Positions 1-9,692 are shown, counted from the first letter of the stretch. The stretch: DNA of 64,000 nt from an uncultured Thermanaerothrix sp. (GCF_938028735.1 NZ_CALIMF010000011.1:62001-126000); one strand, 5' to 3'. The notes: a model not told the origin generated them from the letters alone. Made by a program: numbers and translations.

Positions 1-212
1 TGGTCTGCTTGACCACCTTAAAGGAGTTACCGGCAACCCTGCTCCTTGCGCCGCCAGGCTTCCCAACCCTGGCTACGCGGGTGTGGGGGGCAGTTTCCGA
101 AGCCTTTTTTGCCCGTGCTGCCTGGCCGGCTTTGATCTTGGTTGGCCTATCTTCCCTCTCCATGCTTTGGTTCCATCACAACCCTTACACCAGGAACGAG
201 CCTACGTCATGA
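1..212 (+). CDS. ABC transporter permease, C-terminal end (partial at window edge)
   Basis: Only the last ~70 codons are in the window. The visible part reads TLKELPATLLLAPPGFPTLA, followed by a final hydrophobic helix (WPALILVGLSSLSMLW). The phrase 'lKELPaTLLLrPpGfdTLA' is characteristic of the last cytoplasmic loop and helix of FbpB/SfuB-type permeases for ferric iron, thiamine or similar small solutes. The stop codon overlaps the ATG of the next gene (ATGA at 209-212), so permease and ATPase are translationally coupled. The substrate cannot be told from this fragment. Confidence 0.8.
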   Translation, partial: VCLTTLKELPATLLLAPPGFPTLATRVWGAVSEAFFARAAWPALILVGLSSLSMLWFHHNPYTRNEPTS

Positions 213-1303
213 GCCATCCCTTGCTAGAATGCCGTCACCTTTATAAATCGTATCAGGGTAAGCCCGTGGTCGCCGACCTAAGCCTGAATCTGGCGGCAGG
301 GGAAATCCTAGCCGTGGTCGGGCCAAGCGGGTGTGGCAAGACCACCACCTTGCGTTTGATTGCCGGCTTTGAGCGTCCTGAGCGGGGCGAAATCCACATG
401 GGGGGAAAACCGCTAGTGGCCGCTGGCGTTTTCATCCCTCCAGAAAAACGTGGTATTGGAATGGTCTTCCAGGATTATGCCCTTTTTCCCCACCTGAACG
501 TCTATGAGAATATTGCCTTCGGGCTAAAAGGGTGGTCAAAAACCCAAGTGCAACGACGGGTCAATGAACTCCTCGCGCTGGTTGGCTTGCAGGGAATGGC
601 GCGGCGCTTTCCGCACCAACTTTCTGGCGGTGAGCAGCAACGGGTGGCTCTGGCCCGTGCCTTGGCGCCGCAACCGCAGGTGCTGCTGCTCGATGAACCC
701 TTTTCCAATTTGGATGCCGATTTACGTTTGAAACTGCGCGAAGAGGTGCGCACGGTGCTGAAGGGCTTGAATTTAGCGGCCTTATTCGTCACCCACGACC
801 AGGAAGAGGCGCTCTTCATGGGAGATCGGCTGGCGGTGATGAATCAAGGACGGGTCCATCAGATTGGTACCCCCGAGGCGATCTTCGCTCGCCCGGTCAA
901 CCGGTTCGTAGCCGAATTCATGGGGAACGCTTATTTTCTGCCTGGTCACGTGACACGGCAAGGCATTCAGACCGAACTTGGGCTGGTGCGGCAAGAGGTA
1001 CCCTATCCGCCGGGTAGCCGGGTAGATGTGGCGGTACGTGCTGATGATATCGGCCTTGACTTGCAGGGTCCGCCCAATGGTAAGGTAGTCGGACGCGTCT
1101 TCAAGGGCCTGTTGAATCTTTATCAAGTTGAACTCAGGTCAGGGTGTGTTTTACCCTCCCTCCAGCCGCATGATTATTTCCTACCACCTGGCCAGCCGGT
1201 GCACGTTTATCTCAGTGCGCAACATGAGTTGGCCTGTTTTGCCACCGAGTCGGATACCAGCGAGGTGGTAGTGGCTTTGCCGGTTATGCAAGAAGAGACA
1301 TAG
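209..1303 (+). CDS. ABC transporter ATP-binding protein (iron/thiamine/spermidine type)
   Basis: ATPase of 364 aa that powers the importer whose permease ends just upstream. Walker A is [10 protein letters not shown] at residues 38-47. It is followed by a Q-loop ([11 protein letters not shown]), the signature [16 protein letters not shown], Walker B ([12 protein letters not shown]) and the H-loop ([10 protein letters not shown]). The last ~100 residues form a TOBE-like regulatory domain, as in the FbpC/PotA/CysA group. I start at the ATG at 209 because it forms an ATGA overlap with the permease stop; the frame stays open upstream to 83 but has no domain there. An intrinsic terminator follows. 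Ferric iron is a reasonable guess for the substrate but is not shown. Confidence 0.92.
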   Translation: MSHPLLECRHLYKSYQGKPVVADLSLNLAAGEILAVVGPSGCGKTTTLRLIAGFERPERGEIHMGGKPLVAAGVFIPPEKRGIGMVFQDYALFPHLNVYENIAFGLKGWSKTQVQRRVNELLALVGLQGMARRFPHQLSGGEQQRVALARALAPQPQVLLLDEPFSNLDADLRLKLREEVRTVLKGLNLAALFVTHDQEEALFMGDRLAVMNQGRVHQIGTPEAIFARPVNRFVAEFMGNAYFLPGHVTRQGIQTELGLVRQEVPYPPGSRVDVAVRADDIGLDLQGPPNGKVVGRVFKGLLNLYQVELRSGCVLPSLQPHDYFLPPGQPVHVYLSAQHELACFATESDTSEVVVALPVMQEET

Positions 1304-1352
1304 TAACCCGCACCTCGAGGGAGGTTGATGGGTGTCTCCCGCCTAAAGGAAC

Positions 1353-1380
1353 AACGCCCCCATGATCGGGGGCGTTTGTT
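1353..1380. terminator. Intrinsic terminator between convergent genes
   Basis: AACGCCCCC (1353-1361) pairs perfectly with GGGGGCGTT (1368-1376) around a 6-nt loop, followed by a short T-rich tail (TGTT). It lies 50 nt past the ABC ATPase stop and just before the end of the minus-strand DUF35 gene, so it may serve both directions. Confidence 0.75.
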
Positions 1381-1402
1381 AGTCGGCGGGATATCTAAAG
1401 CA

Positions 1403-1810
1403 CTACTGCGTTTCGGTCAGCACCGGCCTGAACTTATACCCATAAATGATGACCCCACGCTCCTCATCTTCGGCGCGGATTTTGCGCGTGACCATTTCTA
1501 CCGGCATGCCGATTTCCACCGGACGATCGCCCAAATCGGTCAATTGAGCGGTAACCACCGGGCCCTCTTCCAATTTAACCAGCGCCACTGTGTAGGGTGC
1601 CGTCTGCTCAAAGCCAGCCGGCGCTTCGGTCAGGGTGGTGAATGAGAACACCGTCCCCCGCCCGCTGAACGTGAACTGGGTCTTGGCCTCATTGCCACAA
1701 TAGGGGCAGACATCCCGGGGCGGGAAAATTTTCTCCTCGCAATGCGGGCACACCTCGCCCACTAGGGCATAACGTTGCTGTCGTAAGCGCCAATGTCGCG
1801 GAATTTCCAT
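1403..1810 (-). CDS. Zn-ribbon OB-fold (DUF35) protein of the HMG-CoA synthase/thiolase complex
   Basis: A 135-aa protein with an N-terminal rubredoxin-like zinc ribbon (CPHC ... CPYC at residues ~21-39) followed by an OB-fold (GTVFSFTTL ... YTVALVKLEEGP). This is the DUF35 architecture. In archaea the DUF35 subunit bridges acetoacetyl-CoA thiolase and HMG-CoA synthase and provides a shared CoA site. It is the last gene of a minus-strand cluster HMG-CoA reductase, HMG-CoA synthase, thiolase-like, DUF35, lying 101 nt after the thiolase-like gene. A good Shine-Dalgarno (AGGAGAGG) precedes the ATG at 1810. Family is certain; the role as complex bridge is inferred from neighbours. Confidence 0.88.
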   Translation of the reverse strand: MEIPRHWRLRQQRYALVGEVCPHCEEKIFPPRDVCPYCGNEAKTQFTFSGRGTVFSFTTLTEAPAGFEQTAPYTVALVKLEEGPVVTAQLTDLGDRPVEIGMPVEMVTRKIRAEDEERGVIIYGYKFRPVLTETQ

Positions 1811-1911
1811 GTTTACCTCTCCTTTCTGTCTTTCGCAATCAGCCTAACTTTAAGCACGCAATTCTCTCAATTTCTATCAACTTCACCATCGGTGACTCTC
1901 AAAACCTCGCA

Positions 1912-3072
1912 TCAGACCGCGTAGCGTTCCAGAACATGTGTGAACGCGCTGGAAGCCGGCCCGGCTAGGTTTTGCACCAGCGCCCGTCGTGCATGAGGCA
2001 CCTGGTTGGCGCCCGCCTCACCGCGCAACTGCAACGCCGCTTCCACAACCTGATACACACCTGTTGCACCCAGCGGATTGCCACGTGCTTTCGAACCGCC
2101 CAGGGTCAAGATGGGTAGCCGCCCGCGCAGGCCAAGAGCCTCCTGTTCGGCTAATCGCCAACCCTGCCCGCGCTCGGCAAAGCCCGCCGCTTCCAGGCTG
2201 AGCACGGCGTAGATCGAAAAGGCATCATCTAGTTCAAAGAGATCCACCTCGCCTGGCGCGATCCCAGCCATTTCGCAGGCACGCTGCACCGAGTGGTAGG
2301 CCGCCTCGAACGCCAACGGATCAGGGCGATCATGGAGGGCCAAGGTATCGATGGCACCAATCGAGCCACGTACGGCAACCAGCGGGTGAGGTAGATCACG
2401 CACCCGTTCCGGTGTGGTCAGCACCACGGCCGCCGCGCCATCGGCATACGGGGCCATATCCAACAAGCGCAGAGGGTCAGCGATTATCTCCGCCCGCGCA
2501 TACGCCTCGGGGGTCACCGCACGGCGATACATGGCGTAAGGGTTGGTCACCGCATTGGCGTGGGCTAACAGTGGAAACGCCGCAAACGCCTCACGCGGCG
2601 GACGATACTCATAGAGGTAACGCTGCATCACCAGTGCCGCCTGCGCGGCCAGGGTCAGCCCCTGCATGACCTCGTAGTCATAATCCATGGCCTGGGCCAC
2701 AGCGCTTTCCTGCTCCGGGCCGAGGGCATCGGTGTACTTTTCCACCCCCACTACCAGCGCCACATCCACCAGCCCCGAAGCCACAGCTAGATATCCCACA
2801 TGAAATGCTGCAGCGCCCGAAGCATCTGCGGCCTCGACCGTCATCGCCTCGATCCCACCCAAACCGGCGTTGTCGGCGATCAGACAGGCCAGGTTGGCCT
2901 GGTGCGAGGAGTCAATGGCCAGAAAATTCCCCAAGTAGAGGGCCTGCGGCTGTAGCCCGCCCGCATCCTGTCGGGCGGCCCGTATAGCGCGGTAAGCCAG
3001 GCTGCGCAGCGAAATGTCCCAGTGCTCGCCCACCGGGGTCATACCGATCCCTGCAATCACCACCTCACGCAT
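1912..3072 (-). CDS. Thiolase-family protein lacking the catalytic residues
   Basis: This 386-aa protein aligns along its length with archaeal-type acetoacetyl-CoA thiolases of the SCP2-thiolase branch. It shares the N-terminal VVIAGIGMTPVGEHWDIS, VASGLVDVALVVGVEK and PLRLLDMAPYADGAAAVV. The expected active site is missing. The nucleophilic Cys loop (normally EAACASG) reads EAADASG with Asp83 (codon GAT). The VHD(A/C)F motif reads LDDAF (~residues 281-285). The GHPxGATG motif reads GNPLGATG (Asn ~332). It sits between HMG-CoA synthase (12 nt) and DUF35, where archaea carry an active thiolase. It is probably a non-condensing scaffold or has different chemistry, like SCP2-thiolase-like proteins or the DUF35-partnered Ltp2 aldolases. 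A BLAST-style label of acetyl-CoA acetyltransferase would be misleading. Confidence 0.85.
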   Translation of the reverse strand: MREVVIAGIGMTPVGEHWDISLRSLAYRAIRAARQDAGGLQPQALYLGNFLAIDSSHQANLACLIADNAGLGGIEAMTVEAADASGAAAFHVGYLAVASGLVDVALVVGVEKYTDALGPEQESAVAQAMDYDYEVMQGLTLAAQAALVMQRYLYEYRPPREAFAAFPLLAHANAVTNPYAMYRRAVTPEAYARAEIIADPLRLLDMAPYADGAAAVVLTTPERVRDLPHPLVAVRGSIGAIDTLALHDRPDPLAFEAAYHSVQRACEMAGIAPGEVDLFELDDAFSIYAVLSLEAAGFAERGQGWRLAEQEALGLRGRLPILTLGGSKARGNPLGATGVYQVVEAALQLRGEAGANQVPHARRALVQNLAGPASSAFTHVLERYAV

Positions 3073-3084
3073 CGCTTATCCCCC

Positions 3085-4164
3085 TCAACTCGCCAGTTTA
3101 CCGCGGAAGCGCACATAAGTGCCGTAATCAATCTCGACCCGGCGGGCAATATATGTCTGCGTGGTGGGCGCCCGATTCTGGCGTTGCGTGATGGCCTCGG
3201 TAACATGGAGGATGAAGGCATCCGAGCCAGCACCGGAGCCAAAAGACACCACCAGGATGCGGTCATCGGGCTGAGCCACATCCAATGTCGCCGCCAACCC
3301 GATAAGCGCCGCTGCCGCATAGGTATTACCGATGACCGGGGAGAGCAGGCCTGGTTTGATCTGCTCCGGGGTAAACCCAAGCATCCCGGCCACGCGCTGC
3401 GGGAACTTGGTGTTGGGCTGGTGAAAGACGGCGTAACGAAAATCTTGTGCCGTCATGCCGGTCGCTTTCATGAGGTGTTGGGCGGCTGCAATAATGTGCT
3501 TGAAGTAGGCCGGCTCGCCGGTGAAGCGCTGTCCATGCATGGGAAATTTTTGCTCCGGACGGCGCCAGAAATCAGGGGTATCGGTGACGTAAGAAAACGA
3601 AGCTTCGATCACGGCCAAAGCCTCTTCTGCCGGACCCACGATATACGCCGCAGCGCCTGAAGCAGCAGTGAACTCCAGTTCGTCGCCGGGGCGCCCCTGG
3701 GCCGTATCGGCACCAATCGCCATGGCGTAACGCGCCATGCCCGAGCCCACCAAGCCCATGCTGGCGACTAGGGCTTCGGTGCCGGCTTTGCAGGCAAATT
3801 CCCAATCCGCCGCCTGTACATGCGGCACCGCGCCAATGGCCTCGGCCACAAGGGTGGAGGTGGGCTTGACAGCGTAAGGATGGGACTCCGATCCCACCCA
3901 CACAGCGCGCAGGTGATCCCCAGGGATGCCGGCGCGCTTGAGGGCGTTGCGTGCCGCCTCAATAGCCATTGTTGCCACATCCTCGTCCAGACCAGCGACG
4001 GCCTTCTCCTTAATGGGTGTGGCCGCACGGCCGCCCTTCCAGATGCGGGCAACTTCGCTGGCTGGCAGGCGATATTGAGGCACATACGCCCCGTAGCCAA
4101 TAATCCCAACCGGGCGGTCGGGTTTCAAAGGCGCAAAAGCAGGTTGAGGGGAAATTTCCGTCAT
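3085..4164 (-). CDS. Hydroxymethylglutaryl-CoA synthase, archaeal type
   Basis: Condenses acetyl-CoA with acetoacetyl-CoA to HMG-CoA, the committed entry to mevalonate. The thiolase-fold protein has an intact nucleophile in [10 protein letters not shown] (Cys ~125) and the catalytic His in FHQPNTK (~247), plus the small-chain signature [11 protein letters not shown]. The short length and sequence fit the archaeal/bacterial HMGCS that works with a thiolase and DUF35. I chose the ATG at 4164 (359 aa) because it makes an ATGA overlap with the HMG-CoA reductase stop and has GGAG upstream. An in-frame ATG at 4182 would add six residues. Its acetoacetyl-CoA supply is uncertain because the adjacent thiolase-like protein looks inactive. 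Confidence 0.93.
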   Translation of the reverse strand: MTEISPQPAFAPLKPDRPVGIIGYGAYVPQYRLPASEVARIWKGGRAATPIKEKAVAGLDEDVATMAIEAARNALKRAGIPGDHLRAVWVGSESHPYAVKPTSTLVAEAIGAVPHVQAADWEFACKAGTEALVASMGLVGSGMARYAMAIGADTAQGRPGDELEFTAASGAAAYIVGPAEEALAVIEASFSYVTDTPDFWRRPEQKFPMHGQRFTGEPAYFKHIIAAAQHLMKATGMTAQDFRYAVFHQPNTKFPQRVAGMLGFTPEQIKPGLLSPVIGNTYAAAALIGLAATLDVAQPDDRILVVSFGSGAGSDAFILHVTEAITQRQNRAPTTQTYIARRVEIDYGTYVRFRGKLAS

Positions 4165-5468
4165 GGGTGCTTCTGACTCCATTCACGTAAGATTTCTTCG
4201 GCGCGATCAACGCGCACGGTATTTTCACGCACCAGTTGCTCGGCTAAGCGTTCAATCATTTCACCGGTCGCCCCGGCAGCAATCGCCACTTGACGCGCGT
4301 GGAGGGCCATGTGCCCGCGCTGGATGCCCTCGGTCGCCAGAGCACGCAGCGCCGCCAAATTCTGCGCCAGTCCCACCGAAACAATAATCTCGGCCAATTC
4401 GCGTACGGTCGAAACGCCCATCAATTTGAGCGCGGCCCGCGCCGCCGGGTGCACACGGGTAGCACCGCCCACAATGCCAACGGCCAGGGGCATTTCCAAC
4501 GTACCAACTAGATTGCCTTGTTCATCCTTGCCCCAGGTGCTCAAACTGGTGTAACGCCCGCTACGCGCTGCGTAAGCATGAGCGCCGGCTTCTACGGCGC
4601 GCCAGTCGTTACCCGTGGCGATCACCACCGCATCTACCCCGTTCATAATGCCCTTGTTGTGAGTAGCGGCTCGATAAGGATCGGCGGCGGCAAACGCCCA
4701 CGCCGCAATGATGCCATCGCGCACTGCTTCGGGGCGAAAATCGCCAAAAGCCAGTTCGCTCAGCGGAATCGTGCAGCGTGCGCGGGCCAGGCGGCGGTCG
4801 GCCAAATTGGAGAGAATGCGCAACAGTACTTTGCCACCAGTGATGGCCTGCACCCGCCCAGCCAGGCGTTCCACAGCCGTGTTGACGGCATTGGCACCCA
4901 TGGCATCGCGCACGTCGTAGATCAGGTGCAGCACCAGGAACGGCCCGATGGGAGAAGATTCGATCAAGCGCACCTCGAGATCGCGCGGACCACCACCCAA
5001 ACGTTGCAGCACCGGATCCACCGCGGCGGCCTCGGCCAACAGTTCATCTCGCGCTTCGAGAAGGCGCAGGCGTGCCGAGGGCGGGTCAGCCAGATCAAGG
5101 ATTTGCATTTGCCCGATCATCTCCGGGGCGGTGGTGTGGGCAGTAAAGCCACCTCCGGCGCGCGCCAGACGTGCAGCAAAGGACGCTCCGGCCACCACCG
5201 AAGGCTCCTCAACCGCCATCGGCACCAGCACCTCACGCCCATTGACGACAAAATGGCGCGCAATCCCCAACGGCAGGGCAAAGGTGCCGATCACATTCTC
5301 AATCATGTGATCAGCTTGCTCGACGCTTAACCCGGCTTTTCCGCTCAACGCGTCAATCTCTTCCGCACGCAAAGCCGTGTGCGTTTTTAGCCATTGCCAG
5401 CGCTGTTCCAGGCTCAAATCATAGAATTTCGGGGTTGTCCCGGTAGGTGTCTCGGCCACAAAAGGCAC
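4161..5468 (-). CDS. mvaA: Hydroxymethylglutaryl-CoA reductase, class II
   Basis: Reduces HMG-CoA to mevalonate. The 435-aa length, the HMG-CoA-binding [14 protein letters not shown] segment (~58-71), DAMGANAVN (~187-195), the THNKG lysine segment (~267) and the late flap histidine in [10 protein letters not shown] (~385-394) all match class II (Pseudomonas MvaA-like) enzymes. First gene of the mevalonate cluster, coupled to HMG-CoA synthase by an ATGA overlap. The start is GTG at 5468 with TTGAGGAG upstream. Class II enzymes often use NADH. Other pathway genes (mevalonate kinase onward) are not in the window. Confidence 0.94.
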   Translation of the reverse strand: MPFVAETPTGTTPKFYDLSLEQRWQWLKTHTALRAEEIDALSGKAGLSVEQADHMIENVIGTFALPLGIARHFVVNGREVLVPMAVEEPSVVAGASFAARLARAGGGFTAHTTAPEMIGQMQILDLADPPSARLRLLEARDELLAEAAAVDPVLQRLGGGPRDLEVRLIESSPIGPFLVLHLIYDVRDAMGANAVNTAVERLAGRVQAITGGKVLLRILSNLADRRLARARCTIPLSELAFGDFRPEAVRDGIIAAWAFAAADPYRAATHNKGIMNGVDAVVIATGNDWRAVEAGAHAYAARSGRYTSLSTWGKDEQGNLVGTLEMPLAVGIVGGATRVHPAARAALKLMGVSTVRELAEIIVSVGLAQNLAALRALATEGIQRGHMALHARQVAIAAGATGEMIERLAEQLVRENTVRVDRAEEILREWSQKHP

Positions 5469-5582
5469 TCCTCAAGGCTCAAGATTCAATTTTCTGGTCT
5501 TATCATACCCAGGGGCAACCCTCAAAATCTATCAATTTGTGCGACAAAGATTGTACAAAAAGGGGCGTTAATCTCGGCTGAC

Positions 5583-7916
5583 CTATTTTGGATGGCGCAG
5601 GATCTTGACTTTTAGAACATCGAGCAATAGCAATACCAACCCGACCATCAGAAGATCGAGCGAGATTAAGCGGGGCGATAAGGCAGCCATCCAAATCCCC
5701 TTTGCTGCCAGGAAGATGGCGATCCCAATCGCCCCTCCAGAAGCCAGTAACATCCAGAGGCTAGGGCGTGAGGTCCAAAGGTGACGCCGCTCGCGCACCA
5801 GATAGATCATCCCTTGGGCGGTGAAAACCAGCGTAATAAATGAGAGCGTTTGCAACTGTCTACTTGAGAGACCCTCAATGATCCGTCCCCATTGAAAAAT
5901 GCCCAAGGTTGCCAGCAGCAACGGTAAGGCCAACGCAAGTGCCACCCGGATCATTGCCCGCACCTGCCAGCGATCCGGATAGGGTGAGGGGCGCACGTTA
6001 TCGGTGGTTACTGACATGGTCACAAAGTCGTTAGTAAACAACAGCAAAATGACTTGCAAGGGCGTCACCACAAACAACCCAGTGAAGATCAGGCCCAGGC
6101 CCAGAAATCCGGCGATCTGAATGGTTTTGACGATTTTGTTCAGTGTGTAGGTCAACATGCGCTGATAGATGCGCCGGCTGCTCTGAATGATCGCTACAAT
6201 GTTGCCCAATCCTGGTTGAGTAAGTGCCAAGCTGGCAGCGGCTTTGGCAACATCGGTCGCGTTGACCACGGCGATCCCCACCTGGGCCTGGCGTAGGGCC
6301 GGGGCATCGTTGACGCCATCCCCGGTCATGCCGGTCACATGTCCAGCACGTTGCAGAGCCTGCACCAGGGTAAATTTGTGTTCTGGGAGTACTTCGGCCA
6401 ACACATCGCAATGGATGGGATCCGCGTCAGGGGTGGTTTGCAAGCGCGCCACATTGCACACGCGCTCACCGATCCCCACCTCGCGCGCAACTGCGCGAGC
6501 CGTAGATTCGCCATCCCCGGTGACCATGATCACGCGCAACCCCATCTGTTTCAGTTGGGCAATCAAGGGGGCTGAATCAGGACGAGGTGGATCTTGGAAG
6601 GCCAATAGGCCGCTCAGCCTTAGTGTCTGCTCACTGCCGTGGGCCACCGCCAGAACACGCAGGCCTTGCGCGGCCAGCCTCTCTAATGTCGCATCGAAAT
6701 CATCCGGGGGCGCTGAGCACAACCCCACCACAGTGGAAGGGGCGCCCTTAACCACGCGCCACACGGATCCTTGGGATTCAAAGGTGGCTTCGGAACGTTT
6801 GGTCGCTGGATTGAATGGGGTAAAGGAATGTCGCGCTCCCCAATTCAGTTCTAAATTTCGCTGTTGGGCAACGTCCAGGATCGCCAAATCGAGCGGGTCT
6901 TGGGTGGCCGGATCGCTGGCCAAGGCGGCCATCCTCAGTAAGGTGGCTTCATCGGTGGGCGCATAGGGATATAACTGCACTAAACTCAGACGGTTTTGGG
7001 TAATCGTACCCGTCTTGTCGGAGCACAGGACATCCATCCCAGCGGCTTCTTCAATCGCCGAAAGTTGGGTTACCAAAACGCCTTGCTGGGCTAACTCCCG
7101 TGCTCCCAGGGCAGTTGCCAGGGTAAACGTAGCCGGGAGCGCAATGGGCACCGAGGCCACCAACAAAATCAACACAAAGGAGAGCGTTTCCAGTGCGGGT
7201 AAATGATGGAAAAGCAACGCATAAAGCAATACGCCCAAAGCCAACCCACCATCCAGCAAAATGAGCGCACGCACCACTCCAAAGATGACTTGCTCCATCT
7301 GGCTGGGGTGTTTAGCTTCTTGCACCAATTGGGCCACCCGGCCAAAGCGTGTTTTCAGGCCGGTTGCCACTACCTCCGCCGTGGCCTCACCGCGTTGGAC
7401 CAGGGTGCCCGCAAAGCCCATTTGCCCTTTATCTATATCCACCGGTAGGGATTCGCCGGTTAGGGCCGATTGATCCACCTGAAGGTGACCCTCCAACACC
7501 CGAATATCGGCGGGTAAGATATCGCCCATCCGAACATAGATCACATCCCCCGGCACCACCTGTTCCGCGGCAATCACTTGCCAGGCGCTGTCACGCAAAA
7601 CACGCGCCTGGAGTCTTAGGTTTTGGCGCAAGAGTACCAAAGCATCTGCGGCGCGCTTTTCCTGAAAGGTGCTGAGAAAGGCGTTAAAGATCAACAATAA
7701 CGTGATAATTGACCCCTCGGTATAGCGGGCAAGTAAGATCTCAATAACGATAGTGGCTTCCAACATCCAGGGGACAGGCCCCCAAAACTTCCTTAAGAAC
7801 CGCAGCCAGGGATTGGGTTTGCGCTCAGGAATAGCGTTTGGTCCATATTGCTGCAAACGCCGTTCGGCTTCGGTCGCGCTTAATCCATGAAAGGGGGTGG
7901 TATTAAGCTGGCTCAT
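5583..7916 (-). CDS. P-type (IIIA) proton-translocating ATPase
   Basis: A 777-aa membrane ATPase of the plasma-membrane H+-ATPase (PMA1-like) group. It has an N-terminal cation-ATPase segment, the M1-M2 phrase WMLEATIVIEILL followed by TFQEKRAADAL, the actuator TGES (~residue 153), the phosphorylation loop CSDKTGTIT (Asp ~299) and the hinge MTGDGVNDAPAL. About ten membrane segments are visible. There is no N-terminal heavy-metal-binding domain and no CPC motif, which argues against a copper/zinc pump. Its ATG overlaps the stop of the upstream aminoacyl-PG synthase-like gene (ATGA at 7913-7916), so the two are co-expressed. Likely role: ATP-driven proton export, membrane energization or acid tolerance. 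Mg2+ transport is a less likely alternative. Confidence 0.88.
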   Translation of the reverse strand: MSQLNTTPFHGLSATEAERRLQQYGPNAIPERKPNPWLRFLRKFWGPVPWMLEATIVIEILLARYTEGSIITLLLIFNAFLSTFQEKRAADALVLLRQNLRLQARVLRDSAWQVIAAEQVVPGDVIYVRMGDILPADIRVLEGHLQVDQSALTGESLPVDIDKGQMGFAGTLVQRGEATAEVVATGLKTRFGRVAQLVQEAKHPSQMEQVIFGVVRALILLDGGLALGVLLYALLFHHLPALETLSFVLILLVASVPIALPATFTLATALGARELAQQGVLVTQLSAIEEAAGMDVLCSDKTGTITQNRLSLVQLYPYAPTDEATLLRMAALASDPATQDPLDLAILDVAQQRNLELNWGARHSFTPFNPATKRSEATFESQGSVWRVVKGAPSTVVGLCSAPPDDFDATLERLAAQGLRVLAVAHGSEQTLRLSGLLAFQDPPRPDSAPLIAQLKQMGLRVIMVTGDGESTARAVAREVGIGERVCNVARLQTTPDADPIHCDVLAEVLPEHKFTLVQALQRAGHVTGMTGDGVNDAPALRQAQVGIAVVNATDVAKAAASLALTQPGLGNIVAIIQSSRRIYQRMLTYTLNKIVKTIQIAGFLGLGLIFTGLFVVTPLQVILLLFTNDFVTMSVTTDNVRPSPYPDRWQVRAMIRVALALALPLLLATLGIFQWGRIIEGLSSRQLQTLSFITLVFTAQGMIYLVRERRHLWTSRPSLWMLLASGGAIGIAIFLAAKGIWMAALSPRLISLDLLMVGLVLLLLDVLKVKILRHPK

Positions 7917-9664
7917 GAGGTGTTTTTCCTAACTGTGGCGGTAGATTCAGTGGCTGAAATGTGACGCCACGGTGGCAATAACGCCCGCCAAGTGCCGACA
8001 TGGGCTTGGACGACGGCCAATGCTACTGCGGGGAGCGCCAGCGATTGAGGGTAAATGAGATAGCGTGGTTCCCATCGCGGGCGAAACTTGGCTTTGAACG
8101 CATGTAAGCCTTGATAGTTGTAAAAACGTGTCAGACCGTGATGGAGATAGCGCATGGCTCGCTCAATTGTGGGGTCGTCAGAGTGCTCACCTACACCCAC
8201 GAGTGCGCTCAGGCCCAAATCAAAAACAGTGTATCCCTCGGCTTTGGCCCATTCTAACAAGGCGACAAAAAGAAAATCCATCGTACCACTCTCGGTGATG
8301 CGGCGGTGGCGCATCAAATCCACGCTGACCCCATGGGGCGGTAGATCCAGAATCAAGTTGGCAAAGGCGCTGATGCGTCCCTCGGCATTGCGGATCACCA
8401 TAACCGGGCTCTGGCGTAAATACTCCTCATCAAACCAGCCCAGGGAGAAGCGCAGTTCGCTCATCCCACGCGTACTTAACCACTCATCGCTGACCACGCG
8501 CAGGGCTTCCAAAAGCGAGGCATCCAGCGGTGGTTGGTGCAGGATCGCGGTGTAACCCAAGCGGGCGAAGCGATTCTTGACATTGCGAAACTCTTTGTTG
8601 GCGCGACCTTCTAGGCTGAAGGCACTCAAATCCACCAGGGCTTCTTGACCGATGGTAAGCGCACTCAATCCAGCAGCCTCATAGAAGTTTTTGGTATCGG
8701 GCAGCGTTTGGTAAAATGCCATGATCCAATCATTGCGGGCGCAATACGCCTGGAAGGCATGAATGGCATCGGCCAAGTCCGCGGATGGTCCAATAGGATC
8801 ACCCAGTGCCAAGGCGACCCGTCCCTTAAGAGCAAAGGCGACAACTGATCCCCCCGGCGTGAAGAAATACGCTTTATCCCTCAGGAGGGCTAAACGGGCG
8901 AGAGGCGTGCGTGCGTGTGCTGCCACAATCTCAGCAGCCCGGGCGCGCTCGGCAGGTCTCGCTGGCTCATGGATCACCACCGGGCGCAAGATCATCCCCA
9001 GGCTATATCCTAGGGTCACCACTGCAATCACGTAGATCGAGTCTAGAAAATAACGCCCGAAATGGGTCACGGGAAAAGCACGAGGGGGGCTGAGTTGGGT
9101 TAGCATGAATATTGTTTGTTGCAGCGCCGTCAGCACATTAAACTGCGTATGAAAATGATGCGCTAAGAGATAAAACCCCAGCGTGCCGTATGCGAGTGTA
9201 AAGAGCAATGCCCCCAGCAACACTCGTATCCCCTGCCGCACCGAAGGGGGATCCGAGCGCGCATGAAAGCGCGAACGCATCTGCCACAAAATTGCGGCCA
9301 GTGCTATAGCCACGCCGGCCTCTTCATAGTCCAAGCCCTTAAGGAGATGCCCCAAGGCGGAGAAAAGCAGGAGCCCCAGGGTGAGCAACCACGCCACATA
9401 TTTGTGCCGCCTGAGGTTATCTGCCACCATGATTAACGCAAAACCGGCCAGAGTCACCGCCAGGCGACTGCCAACTCGCACTTCCAGGATCATGAAACGA
9501 TCCAACAGGCGTAAACGCTCATGCAAAGCGGGTGAGAGCGCTGAGACGACATTGAGGATTCCCATGAGCGCAACCAGCAGAGCAATAAACGTTACCCCCC
9601 ACCGCTCCACCCATCTCTCTAAGCGTGCCCGCCAGTGCACGATGAGCGTGTGAAACTGTGCCAT
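7913..9664 (-). CDS. MprF-like phosphatidylglycerol aminoacyltransferase (DUF2156) with N-terminal membrane domain
   Basis: About six hydrophobic helices fill residues ~20-235, followed by a soluble dual-GNAT domain. Its signatures are FFTPGGSVVAFALKGRVALA, ALGDPIGP and, near the end, FDLGLSALVGVG...YNYQGLHAFKAKFRPRWEPRYL. These match the C-terminal synthase of MprF/LpxX enzymes, which transfer an amino acid from aminoacyl-tRNA to phosphatidylglycerol. The membrane part is shorter than the full MprF flippase. The start is the ATG at 9664, preceded by AGGGCAGGG; a TTG at 9700 is also in frame. Coupled to the H+-ATPase gene. The amino acid donor (Lys, Ala, Arg) cannot be told from sequence. Confidence 0.87.
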   Translation of the reverse strand: MAQFHTLIVHWRARLERWVERWGVTFIALLVALMGILNVVSALSPALHERLRLLDRFMILEVRVGSRLAVTLAGFALIMVADNLRRHKYVAWLLTLGLLLFSALGHLLKGLDYEEAGVAIALAAILWQMRSRFHARSDPPSVRQGIRVLLGALLFTLAYGTLGFYLLAHHFHTQFNVLTALQQTIFMLTQLSPPRAFPVTHFGRYFLDSIYVIAVVTLGYSLGMILRPVVIHEPARPAERARAAEIVAAHARTPLARLALLRDKAYFFTPGGSVVAFALKGRVALALGDPIGPSADLADAIHAFQAYCARNDWIMAFYQTLPDTKNFYEAAGLSALTIGQEALVDLSAFSLEGRANKEFRNVKNRFARLGYTAILHQPPLDASLLEALRVVSDEWLSTRGMSELRFSLGWFDEEYLRQSPVMVIRNAEGRISAFANLILDLPPHGVSVDLMRHRRITESGTMDFLFVALLEWAKAEGYTVFDLGLSALVGVGEHSDDPTIERAMRYLHHGLTRFYNYQGLHAFKAKFRPRWEPRYLIYPQSLALPAVALAVVQAHVGTWRALLPPWRHISATESTATVRKNTS

Positions 9665-9692
9665 TCTTTGCCCTGCCCTTCGCCTAAGTAAA

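Noticed and set aside
4518-5330. Open 270-codon frame on the plus strand opposite HMG-CoA reductase
   Set aside because: Shadow of a clear gene; no domain or ribosome binding site.
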